Assembly: GCA_963971225.1 (NCBI GenBank)
Contig: OZ020267.1
Span: 65,996,577 to 66,060,576 of the forward strand
Length of the DNA stretch: 64,000 bases
Reading direction: 5' to 3'
DNA from: Melieria omissa
Taxonomy: Eukaryota > Arthropoda > Insecta > Diptera > Ulidiidae
Part shown: positions 23,196 through 32,297 of the stretch, piece after piece
How positions within the stretch are numbered: the stretch's first letter is position 1
Layout of the letters: each line of letters opens with the position of its first letter
Made by a program: the position numbers and the translations under genes
The notes under the pieces: model-generated
What the model was told of the DNA's origin: nothing
Database searches by the model: none
The model's input: only the letters and a program-made list of their open reading frames with translations

Positions 23196-24785
23196 ATGTT
23201 AGGAGCGGCTGTTTTCTTATCATCTTTTGGTGGCGTGATAGATGTCAAAGAAACGCCACAGGGGAAGGCGACCCCCTTCATCAAAACCATTCTGGAGGGC
23301 TCCCATAAGGACTCTTTTACGGTGCAGGGAGTCGGATCCCCAGTACCGGCGGTAGACAGTGGGCGAGCGGGCTGTCTGGCGTCGTCATCCAACGACCGCT
23401 TAGGCTGTGCAGCGGGACCCCAGGCTGTGCAGTCTACAAATGCTACTGGGAAGCAGGAGGCGCCCAAACCTGCATTAAGCAGGCAAAAGGCGCAGGAGTC
23501 CACAGCACAGGATGGTCCCTCACTTTCGGGGGTGATGCCTCAGCTCCGGGGCCTTCGACTCGACGCTGCTATAGAGGGGGAATCTATGATTCTCTCGCAA
23601 AGTAGCGGCGCCGGGTCGGTGGACTCTGAGGCGGAGGCGGCACTCCTGGAGGAGGGAGACTGACCTGCGGCCACTGGCTCCACTCCTGGTATCTTACCGG
23701 CGGGGGAACGCAAGGCGAGCAGTGCTGCGAAGAAAGCCAGAAATGGCTACCGGCGCTCTCTTGCGTTTCTCCGCAGAGTGAGCAAAGAGCCTGGATCATT
23801 GTCCGATAAGGAGAAGGATCTGGTAAGGAAGCACCAGAAGATCGTGGCTAGATTCGAGAAGAAACAGGCGGCGATTTCTGGTGCAAAATGCACGGCCGTT
23901 GCAGCAACGCCTGGTGACAGTGCCACGGCTGCACGGCCCACCGAAGGTGCAGTGGAGGCGGAAAAGCCTAGAAACAAGGCCACATCCTCCGTCACTGCAC
24001 GGGTGGGAGTAAAGACGGGGACGGCAAAGCCTGGAAACAGTGCTGCGATCGCCCCGTCAAGTGAGACTGGTCAGAGACCCACCACCTCTTCAAGGCCCAC
24101 TTCCACCACGGTGGAAAAGGCCGTAAAAAGGGGAAGATCGGATGACGATCAGCCGACAGGGGAGGGGAAAAAGCTGAAGCCCTCAGCTAGCTTCTCTTCC
24201 CCACAGGAGTTGCAGATAGCCGTGGTGGACCGGACCGATCCTGATGGGAAAATTCGCCCGGAAAACTGGCTTTCTGTAGAGGCGCGCATTCTGCGAGCGA
24301 TGCTCGAGGCGGCTGACGGCGAAATTGACTTCGACGGCGCTGGCTGGCAGAAGGGTGTCAAAATCGTCGGTTGTGGCAACAAGGAGTCCCTCAACTTCTT
24401 GGTGCGCACTATCGGCGGTCTTGAGCCCCTCTGGCAGGGGGCGAAACTCGAGGTCATACCCCGTGACCGTCTGCCACTCCGGCCTATCGTCACACTGTGG
24501 GTCCCCCCTCCAGTTATGGAGGACGCCGACACGGTGAAGCTGATTGGCCGGCAGAATAGTGGCCTGAACACAGGAGAGTGGAGAATTGTATCCTCCACTA
24601 CTTGTAAAAATGAGGCGGGCAAGGACATCGTGATCGCGGTAGATCAATCGTCCTTTGCCCATCTGCGGGACTCCCTGGGAGTTGTTAAGTTCGGTTTGGG
24701 TTCCCTCAAAGCTCGCTTCCCTAACAAGGAGCGCGCCACACAAGGGAAGGCTGAAGGTAGTGCAGATAAACCTGCACCACTCTAA
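23196..24785 (+). pseudogene. LINE ORF1 (DUF4780-like) with one in-frame stop
   Basis: The frame is open from the ATG at 23196 to the TAA at 24783-24785 except for one TGA at 23661-23663. The N-terminal third is Ala/Gly/Ser-rich. A basic, Lys/Arg-rich segment follows (SDKEKDLVRKHQKIVARFEKK). The C-terminal ~170 residues form a conserved block: VVDRTDPDGKIRPENWLSVE, GWQKGVKIVGC, LWQGAKLEVIPRD. The same block occurs in the second LINE (31044-32297) and looks like the DUF4780 domain seen in LOA ORF1 proteins. No CCHC zinc knuckles are present. ORF1 proteins of this type are presumed RNA-binding. The last ~13 codons overlap ORF2 in another frame. Confidence 0.75.
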
Positions 24786-27700
24786 AGCCGCCACCCACGA
24801 CCTTATGCAGTTCCTTGAGGAGACTGGAGTTGACTTGGCTCTAATTCAGGAACCCTGGATCGTAGGAAACAGGGGTTGTGGGTTAGATTCAGGTCAATTT
24901 AGATTGCTTCATTCACGCGGTGAAGGTAAGATACGAGCCTGTATTGTATACAGAAGGTGCATTAATTTGTTTCTTTTGTCTCATTACAGTACTGGTGACC
25001 TGTGTGTGGCTGCATGCGAACGACGCGATGGGCGAGACCTGATCCTGTCGTCCGCATACATGCCATTCGAAGGGGAGGAACCACCGCCGAAGGAAGTCCG
25101 GGACCTTGCTGCGCACGCCCGATCACGGAGGCTCGACCTTATCATCGGGTGTGATGCCAATGCACACCACATGCTGTGGGGAAGTTCCGACACCAACAGT
25201 AGGGGTGAGTCAATTTTTGAGTTTCTTCTAGGCTCTAACCTTGTGCTGTGCAATAGAGGCAATACGCCGACTTTCCACAATAGGGTTAGGGAGGAAGTAA
25301 TAGATATTACCTTAGTTACCGACTCCAACACTATCTCCGTGGTCGACTGGAAAGTACTGACGGAATGTTCGTTCTCGGACCACAACCGTATAGTCTTTTC
25401 AGTGGCCATAGAGGTTGGATGTCCACAAACTTATAGGAATCCGAGAAAGACTAACTGGCCTAAATTCAGTGCACTAGTTTCTCAGAAACTGGCATCGCGC
25501 AAAGCGATCGCTACATTCGAGGGAAACAACATTGACAGGTCAGTTGGTCTTCTAACGAAAATGCTTAACAAGTCTTTTAATGAATCTTGTCCTAAAAGTC
25601 GAGCTCCACGGAAAAACAACGCGGTGTGGTGGACCCCAGGGCTAAGACAACTTAGAACAGATACCAGACGTCTCTTCAATAAGGCTAAACTTAGCCGAAC
25701 TGAAGAAGACTGGGGAGCCTACAAGGCTAGCTTTAATAAGTTTAAGAAGACTATTAGGGCGGCCAAGCGGGATAATTGGAGGAAGTACTGTGAATCCCTC
25801 GACAATGTCAACGAGGCCGCCAGACTTCGCAAGGTGCTAGCCGGGGCATCACATACCCCTAGCAGCATTAGGAAGTCTGATGGCTCGTGGACAGAATCGA
25901 GGGAGGAGCTTCTAGAGACTCTCATGAACACCCACTTTCCCGGTTGCACGAGTGTTGTTGAGACGATCACGCCTCATAGACAGCACTCGTCACGACCGGA
26001 TGCTTTAGTTCGGGGGATTATCGATGAGGTCAAAGTGGCATGGGCGATAGACACCTTGAACCCGTACAAATCTCCGGGTCACGATGGTGTCATTCCGGCT
26101 ATGCTGCAATGGTCTAAGGAGGCAGTGGTCAAAGTCTTGGTGCGAATCTTTCGGGAATCTCTCCAACAGGGCTATGTACCGCGCGCCTGGAAAGAGGTTA
26201 AGGTGGTGTTCATCCCCAAGGCGGGGAAGTCAAACCACATCACTGCAAAAGACTACAGACCGATCAGCCTGTCATCGTTCTTTCTTAAGACTTTGGAGAG
26301 GCTGGTGGATGTCTATGTCAGGGGAGTGGCACAGTCCAGGGGACTCTGCAGGACGCAACATGCGTATTGCAGGGGAAAATCTGTAGACAGCGCCTTGCAT
26401 GAGGTCGTTCAGACGATCGAAAAATCGCTGAGCGTCAAGGAGTATACGTTAGCCGCTTTCCTCGATATTGAGGGGGCCTTTAATAACGTCACTCTAGAGG
26501 CAATAACCAGTGCACTTAGAAAATTCGAAGTGGACGAGAAAGTGGTGAGGTGGACCAGCGATATGCTTAGTAGCAGAAGGGTTCACTCCAGCCTAGGCTC
26601 GTGCTCGGTGAGGAGGTTAACCACAAGGGGCACACCTCAGGGGGGCGTCCTTTCGCCTCTGCTGTGGCTGCTTGTGATAAACAACATCCTCGAGATCTTC
26701 GAATCCAGGAGGCTGCAAGTAGTAGCATATGCGGACGACGTCACTATCCTGATCCCTGGAAAATTTCTTTCCACCATCAGTGATCTCATGGAGTCTGCTT
26801 TAGGAGAACTCTCTAGGTGGGCAGAGCATAACGGTCTAGGAGTTAACCCCTCAAAGACGGTTATGGTACTGTTCACCCGGAGATACAAAATACCGGAGTT
26901 TAGGCTGCCGAAACTCAGCGGCATCACTATCACCCTCTCATCCGAGGTGAAATACCTTGGCACCACACTCGACTCCAAGCTTTCTTGGAGACGCAACGTG
27001 GAAGAGCGGGTGAAGAAGAGCCTGAATGCCTTCTACGTCTGTCAGAAGGCCTTCGGGAAAAAGTGGGGATTGCGGCCGGGCATTGTCAACTGGATGTATA
27101 CAGCGATCATTCGGCCGATCTTATGTTACGGAGCCATTGTCTGGTGGCCGGCCACGGACACCAGGTCCTTGGCGACGCAACTGATGAAGGTGCAGAGACT
27201 GGCGGCTATGGGAATAGCAAGAACCGTCAAAAGCACCCCCCAGGCAGGCCTAGAGATGATTCTACATCTCCACCCAATAGAGCAGTTCATTAAGTGCCGT
27301 GCCGCTAAAGGCGCTCTCAGGCTGAGAGAGGCCAACTTGTGGAAAGAGCACGCTTATGGACACTCTGGGATCCTAAGGTCATTTACGAGGCCAGGTACGG
27401 AACATCAATTAGATTCCTGCACGGACTATCTGATTCCATACCTGGATTTTGATTCGCGCGCACTTACCTCCTTTCCCTCAAGGGAAGAATGGGGACTTAC
27501 AAGTGTGACAAGAGACGCCTCCATCACCATCTTCACAGATGGTTCTAAGATGGAGGAAGGTACAGGAGCTGGTCTCCACTCAGATGTACTAGGGGCTCAA
27601 CGGTCTTTCAGACTCCCGGACCTCTGTAGCATCTTTCAGGCGGAGATTTATGCAATCTGGAAAGCTGCTGAATTAATCCGCGACAGCGGATTATCACCCA

Positions 27701-28368
27701 CGGATATCACAATCTGTGTGGATAGTCAGGCAGCCCTTAAAGCGCTGGAATCAGCGACTGTGAAATCAAAGGTAGTGCAGAGTTGTCGCAGTGCACTTCG
27801 CGGCATCGGACATCACCGAGTCACTCTCTGCTGGGTTCCGGGCCACTCTGGAGTGGCAGGTAGCGAGGCAGCGGATGAGATGTCAAGAAAGGGGGTCGCC
27901 CTGCCTCTCACCGAAGTGGATAACTCTGTGCTCCCTCCGATATCTGCCCTGTATTTGCGTATTGACAGGTTGAGCAAAACTTACATCGAGTCCTCATGGC
28001 GGAGCAGAACTGATTGCAGTACCTGCCGGGCAATATGGCCTTCCCTTTCCGTGAGGAAAACACGATATGTACTGTCCCTGAGTCGAACCTCTATTAGGCA
28101 GCTTGTTGGAGTCATCACTGGACACTGCGCCATTGGATCTATGCTGGTCAAATGGTGCCTCTCGTCCAGTGATGTCTGCAGAAGCTGTGGAGATGAGGAA
28201 GAAGTGGAAACGATCCAACACTACCTGTGCCACTGCCCGGCTCTGCAGGAACGCCGACTCCGTACCTTGGGGTCAAGGTTCCTGGTAGACTTGGCCTGCG
28301 CAGCAGTAGTTGAAATATCGGATCTACTCTCCTTCATCAAGAGGTCGAATTGGTTTGCCCCGAACTGA
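24748..28368 (+). CDS. LINE ORF2: endonuclease, RT, RNase H
   Basis: This is an uninterrupted frame of 1,206 codons plus stop from the position homologous to the ORF2 start of the second LINE. There is no ATG there (the codon is AGG), and the open frame continues upstream without an ATG to 24655. Translation may thus depend on ORF1, by reinitiation or frameshifting, or the start was mutated. An AP-like endonuclease occupies roughly residues 1-220 (QINLHHS, LIQEPW, GCDANAHH, SDHNR at 210-214). The reverse transcriptase has the YADD motif at 661-664. RNase H follows with TDGSK (Asp 931), and the C-terminus has a CCHC motif (CRSC...HYLCHC). Together these nick the target and copy the RNA at the chromosome. 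The frame is intact. Confidence 0.9.
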   Translation, partial: RLKVVQINLHHSKAATHDLMQFLEETGVDLALIQEPWIVGNRGCGLDSGQFRLLHSRGEGKIRACIVYRRCINLFLLSHYSTGDLCVAACERRDGRDLILSSAYMPFEGEEPPPKEVRDLAAHARSRRLDLIIGCDANAHHMLWGSSDTNSRGESIFEFLLGSNLVLCNRGNTPTFHNRVREEVIDITLVTDSNTISVVDWKVLTECSFSDHNRIVFSVAIEVGCPQTYRNPRKTNWPKFSALVSQKLASRKAIATFEGNNIDRSVGLLTKMLNKSFNESCPKSRAPRKNNAVWWTPGLRQLRTDTRRLFNKAKLSRTEEDWGAYKASFNKFKKTIRAAKRDNWRKYCESLDNVNEAARLRKVLAGASHTPSSIRKSDGSWTESREELLETLMNTHFPGCTSVVETITPHRQHSSRPDALVRGIIDEVKVAWAIDTLNPYKSPGHDGVIPAMLQWSKEAVVKVLVRIFRESLQQGYVPRAWKEVKVVFIPKAGKSNHITAKDYRPISLSSFFLKTLERLVDVYVRGVAQSRGLCRTQHAYCRGKSVDSALHEVVQTIEKSLSVKEYTLAAFLDIEGAFNNVTLEAITSALRKFEVDEKVVRWTSDMLSSRRVHSSLGSCSVRRLTTRGTPQGGVLSPLLWLLVINNILEIFESRRLQVVAYADDVTILIPGKFLSTISDLMESALGELSRWAEHNGLGVNPSKTVMVLFTRRYKIPEFRLPKLSGITITLSSEVKYLGTTLDSKLSWRRNVEERVKKSLNAFYVCQKAFGKKWGLRPGIVNWMYTAIIRPILCYGAIVWWPATDTRSLATQLMKVQRLAAMGIARTVKSTPQAGLEMILHLHPIEQFIKCRAAKGALRLREANLWKEHAYGHSGILRSFTRPGTEHQLDSCTDYLIPYLDFDSRALTSFPSREEWGLTSVTRDASITIFTDGSKMEEGTGAGLHSDVLGAQRSFRLPDLCSIFQAEIYAIWKAAELIRDSGLSPTDITICVDSQAALKALESATVKSKVVQSCRSALRGIGHHRVTLCWVPGHSGVAGSEAADEMSRKGVALPLTEVDNSVLPPISALYLRIDRLSKTYIESSWRSRTDCSTCRAIWPSLSVRKTRYVLSLSRTSIRQLVGVITGHCAIGSMLVKWCLSSSDVCRSCGDEEEVETIQHYLCHCPALQERRLRTLGSRFLVDLACAAVVEISDLLSFIKRSNWFAPN

Positions 28369-28498
28369 GAGCCACTGGTTAGCTCCGGAATCTTCCATGA
28401 AGGGATTCACAATGGGCCATTTTGGCCTCCGAGTGGAAGTGCTGCCCTTGGGACGCACACACCCTTCCCTACCTAACCTAACCTAGATTAGGTTCGAT

Positions 28499-28668
28499 TA
28501 GATTAGATTAGATTAGATTAGATTAGATTATAGATTAGATTAGATTAGATTAGCTTAGATTAGATTAGATTAGATTAGATTATAGATTAGATTATAGATT
28601 AGATTAGCTTAGATTAGATTAGATTATAGATTAGATTAGCTTAGATTAGATTATGTTATGTTATGTTA
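28499..28668. repeat. (GATTA)n microsatellite, right part
   Basis: This is a long array of GATTA units with interspersed TATAGATTA and GCTTAGATTA variants that recur in a higher-order pattern. It is the continuation of 22912-22948 on the other side of the LINE. Confidence 0.92.
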
Positions 28669-28715
28669 TCTTTTTTCGAAGGACCATTTGAATCGATCAG
28701 TCATTCCATTGTAAT

Positions 28716-29903
28716 AATTCTGTGACCAAAAGCAATAACCGCCTAAGTCGAAAATTGCTGTTTCGAGCAATATCGTTTTAAAGTTTTAGCGCGTAGTGTT
28801 CGTTATGGGAATGCGAATAGGTTTTTATTAATAACTTTTTTAATTTAAAATTTACAAACTGCCCGATTTTACACAAACGTAGAGCACAGTCAAGGGAACG
28901 TAGTGGCATCCATAACTCAATTTCTTCTTAAGTCGACTTAAGGGGTTACGCCACTGTAAAATTGAAAAAAAATCGATTTTTTTTTTATTGGCTTAAAAAA
29001 TAGTTTGAACCCTATAGAATAAGAAACAAAACGTTTTATGCATAAAATAAAAACTTTTTATGCGAAATACGAGGTTACCGCCAAGCGCATCACGCGTATG
29101 CCGAAGCGGGTGTATGCGACGTTCTCGCTTCCGCGAACTTTTCCGCTTTGAGCGACGCGGCGAAAGAGGCGCGCTCGCTCAATAAATCAGTCAGGAAGGA
29201 GGCGAATGAAGCATTTTTGAACCTTGAAGGCCAGCTCTATGGTCCTGGCATTGCCGACTAATGGTAAACAATTTTTGCATCTCGAATTTTTCAGTGATGC
29301 CCATAGAAAACCATTCCCTAAACTTTGAACGCGTTTTTCTCGAAACACGATTTTTCAAAATGGCACGCGGCACAACTCGAACAATTTTCAATATTTTGAC
29401 TTCAAATTTTGACTGGATCTTAACAATAACATTATCTAGAGAAGATCGTGTGGAATTTTTGATAACTCGATTTGTTGATTTTTAATTAACAAAAGACATG
29501 TCATTTTTTACCTCAAAAATCAACAATGTTTTGAAACTCCCGCCAAAATTTTAAAAATCAATATTTTTAAAAATCCACCCGATCTTCTCTAGCAAAAAGC
29601 CTCTAGATTAACAGGAATTTTTTATTTTGTCGCAGATTAAAATTGCACCTTCAGTGCTGCGTGCCGTGAAGCCCTACAGGGAAAACATAGCCTAGGAGGA
29701 TGCAGTGGAGCCACCTATATGTTGATATAACTGTGTCAAAAAAATTCCAAAATAAAGTTTAATATGTGTCCAATAACACCTGTGAATAACTTCTTCTACA
29801 AACTTTTTGAAAGCGAGGAAAAAAATCACAAAAAAAACCCTATTTTTTGAGCGATTACAGTGGCGTTACCCCCTAAGCGGTTATTGCTTTTGACCACAGA
29901 ATT
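28716..29903. mobile_element. MITE (outer), split by a second MITE
   Basis: The left arm at 28716-28751 (AATTCTGTGACCAAAAGC...CCGCCTAAGTCGA) is the inverse of sequence made by joining the end of 28933-28941 to 29877-29903 (CGGTTATTGCTTTTGACCACAGAATT). The match is about 35 bp with few mismatches, but only after removal of the inner element and its TAA duplication. The rebuilt outer element is about 250 bp. No coding capacity. Superfamily not determined. Confidence 0.65.
28942..29873. mobile_element. Inner MITE, about 932 bp, TAA duplication
   Basis: The left end GGGGTTACGCCACTGTAA and right end TTACAGTGGCGTTACCCCC are inverted repeats, flanked by TAA at 28939-28941 and 29874-29876. A 3-bp TAA duplication and G-rich ends fit PIF/Harbinger. 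A piggyBac-type TTAA site with one mutated copy is an alternative. The interior is AT-rich with a GC-rich stretch around 29080-29170 and has no transposase motif. Confidence 0.65.
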
Positions 29904-29995
29904 TGGTACCTTAATTTTTATCTTACTTAAGCGTTTGTTAGTCGGTACGAATTGTTTATTAATTTTAGGCAATTTCTTTAAATAAAAAATAAATA

Positions 29996-30251
29996 CAGTC
30001 GTGTCTGGGTATAGTGAACACCTATATAGTATAGTGAACACCTATATATATATATATAGTGAATCCCCAAATTTTGAGCCTCTAAATACTGAAAAAAAAT
30101 GTTGAAAGCAATTTCAAGCAAAAAACAAAAAGTGTATTTTGGGCAAATAAAACAAGTTTTTGAACAAAAATGTTAACCTTGATATAGTGCACAACCTCAA
30201 TACTGTGAACAGGCCTTGCAATAATTAGTTCACTATATCCTGATACGGCTG
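29996..30251. mobile_element. pogo-like MITE, 256 bp
   Basis: The inverted termini are CAGTCGTGTCTGGGTATAGTG (one end) and its near inverse ending CCTGATACGGCTG, with TA at 29994-29995 and 30252-30253. The CAGTCG...TATAGTGAAC pattern is typical of pogo/Tigger-type elements. It contains a TA run at about 30036-30058 and is too short to code. Confidence 0.75.
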
Positions 30252-31043
30252 TATATATGAAAGTCAGAACACATATTGAACAGCTTCAATTTCAATAAGA
30301 AACTTTAGCAATTCTATTGCAATTAAATTAAAAAAGTCAAAACACAAGTTTCAATTTCAATAAGAAACTCAAGCAATTCTATTGCAACTGGATTCAAATT
30401 TTGCATTTAGGAAAGAACCGAATCAAGAATCGAATAACAATCAAAATTATATTTTGAATAAAACGCCCTACCTCACTTTTCCCTTGCTATGTAAATTGTA
30501 TGTAAATTTTATTGGAATACCTAAGTGAGCTCTTTGGAAACCTTTGGATACTTTTTGAGAAGACAATCAAATGTGTATTTAACATTTTTTAAGATACAGG
30601 GTAGGCCATTGAAGGCCGGCAAAAATCCTCATCCAAACCCTCCACGTGGGTGCCGGCTGGTAATGGCTAAACAGTTCACCTTGGTGATAGCCAGCTAAGG
30701 ATGTGGGCTTCGCCCCACTGACCCCACTCTTCAATAGTTCGGTCGGTAGGATAGGTGGTTGCTCCTTCCATAGGATCGGGGTAAGGGCTGGACCAAGGTG
30801 TCATACGACCCGTGCCGATGGTCAGCCTGGCACAAACACAAAACCAAAAACAAAAACAAACGTACGAACATCGACGGAACCAGAGGCCGGCCCCCTTAAA
30901 AAGCCGGGGATGGGTGAAGCAGACAAGCCAGCGCCCACCGCCAAAAAAGGAGCATCCTTGGTTGATCAGAAGATCCCATGCCAAAGCTCTGCCTCCGCAA
31001 CTAAATCCACAAACAATAGTGCTACAGCTGACCCAGCAACGTT

Positions 31044-32297
31044 GTGGTTGCCAAAGCCGGACCTCCGTCCAGCAACAGCAACAAACATAGCGGAGCCGTG
31101 GTAACAGCAAGCACTCGACAAATTAAGGACTCCAAAGTCCGCTATAGAGAACGCCAAAGTGCCAAGCGAGTACTCGAACGGATACAGTGTGTCCCAGAGA
31201 ACCGCAGGACTCAAAAAGAAAAAGAGTCCTTTACCTGGGCCACTGCTAGGTTAGCGGAGCTTGACGGGGCACCGACCACTGAGACCGCCGCCAAAAGGCA
31301 GCGTTCTACAGAGGAAGAGGCCCCGACTGCCAAGAAGGTGCGCAGCTCGCTTAGAACAGCAGCCACCTACAGCGACATGTTGAAAAGCAGTCTCATTAAG
31401 GCGGTCGTTGACCGCTCCGACCCTGACGGAAGTATTACTCCGTCAAACTGGAAACTGGTGGAAGATTTCCTCGCCGACATCTTTCTGGACGTCATGAAGG
31501 AGAATCCGGGCCCGGTGCCACAATACCAGATGTGGGGTTGGCATCAAGGCCACGTAAAGCTGGTTGCGTGTGCGGACAAGAGGGCCCTGGATCTCTTCTG
31601 CATGGCTCTTTCCAGAACGGGAGAGGTCTGGCCGGGTGCTAAACTCGAGGTAGTACCCAGGGAATCGATCCCCAGCAGACCAAGGACTAGGGCCTGGATC
31701 CCATTAAAACCCACGGATCCGGCTAGAGTCCTCGAAACCCTCCAATTGTCCAACCCGTTGATACCCACGCACAATTGGAAACTTGCCAAGTTGGAGGAGC
31801 TCAAGGGGTCTCGTTGTGCCACTATAATTGTGAACAAGGAGTCCCTTGAGCACCTTTCAAAGTCCAATGGTGTCGTGGCCTTCGCTTTTGGGCACATTAA
31901 ACTGAGGGTATACAGGAAGGACGAGCAGACCGAAACCGGCGAAAGTGGCCCCCCGGGGCTGCTAGCCTCAACAGACCCTGGCAAAGGCGGCCAACAAGGG
32001 CTGCCAGCCACGACGGACCCCGGCAAGGGTGGCCCGCAGGGGCTGCCAGCCGAGACGACTACCCTGGCAACAGAGGCGATAGATGACCAACCGTCTTCCT
32101 CAAAGCCGTTACGTCGCCTATCCCGGGCGGAATCAATCTCCTCGGGATCGGAGATGGCCACGGCTTTCGGGAATTTCTGGAGGGAGTCCGAGCTTCTCGC
32201 CGAAACGGACGATGACCTCGACGCTACTGTGGTGGAGGTAGACATGAGCGAAATAGACAATGGTCCGAGTAGTTCAGATAAACCTCCACCACTCTAA
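31044..32297 (+). CDS. LINE ORF1 (DUF4780-like)
   Basis: This is an open frame of 417 codons ending in DKPPPL at a TAA in 32295-32297. It begins at a GTG. Upstream, likely N-terminal ORF1 sequence (from an ATG at 30703, Lys/Pro/Ala-rich) lies in another frame, so a frameshift around 31040-31100 probably separates the true start from the rest. A basic segment (RYRERQSAKRVLERIQ) precedes the conserved block VVDRSDPDGSITPSNWKLVE, GWHQGHVKLVAC, VWPGAKLEVVPRE. Near the C-terminus is a twice-repeated TDPGKGG-QGLPA segment of 17 residues (about 31970-32050). No zinc knuckle is present. Probably an RNA-binding protein packaging the LINE RNA. Confidence 0.75.
   Translation: MVAKAGPPSSNSNKHSGAVVTASTRQIKDSKVRYRERQSAKRVLERIQCVPENRRTQKEKESFTWATARLAELDGAPTTETAAKRQRSTEEEAPTAKKVRSSLRTAATYSDMLKSSLIKAVVDRSDPDGSITPSNWKLVEDFLADIFLDVMKENPGPVPQYQMWGWHQGHVKLVACADKRALDLFCMALSRTGEVWPGAKLEVVPRESIPSRPRTRAWIPLKPTDPARVLETLQLSNPLIPTHNWKLAKLEELKGSRCATIIVNKESLEHLSKSNGVVAFAFGHIKLRVYRKDEQTETGESGPPGLLASTDPGKGGQQGLPATTDPGKGGPQGLPAETTTLATEAIDDQPSSSKPLRRLSRAESISSGSEMATAFGNFWRESELLAETDDDLDATVVEVDMSEIDNGPSSSDKPPPL

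Larger units (their letters stand above)
22949..28484 (+). mobile_element. Full-length LOA-type LINE, 5.5 kb
   Basis: This non-LTR retrotransposon has a 5' leader, ORF1, an overlapping ORF2 (endonuclease, reverse transcriptase, RNase H) and a short 3' region ending in CCTAA-like repeats. It is flanked by a 14-15-bp target duplication, AGATTAGGTTCGAT at 22935-22948 and 28485-28498, created in a (GATTA)n array. Having both ends and a long duplication indicates complete target-primed insertion. The LOA assignment is from recalled motifs (QINLHHSKAA, YRPISLSSF, WGLRP...YTAIIRPILCYG) and RNase H content. R1 or I clades are less likely alternatives. Confidence 0.88.

Noticed and set aside
28460..28484. 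Telomeric (TTAGG)n repeat
   Set aside because: Only three CCTA(A) units at the LINE 3' end. Too short, and Diptera lack TTAGG telomeres.
30703..31104. 133-codon frame treated as a separate gene
   Set aside because: It lies in the LINE 5' region and most likely is the N-terminal part of ORF1 separated by a frameshift.
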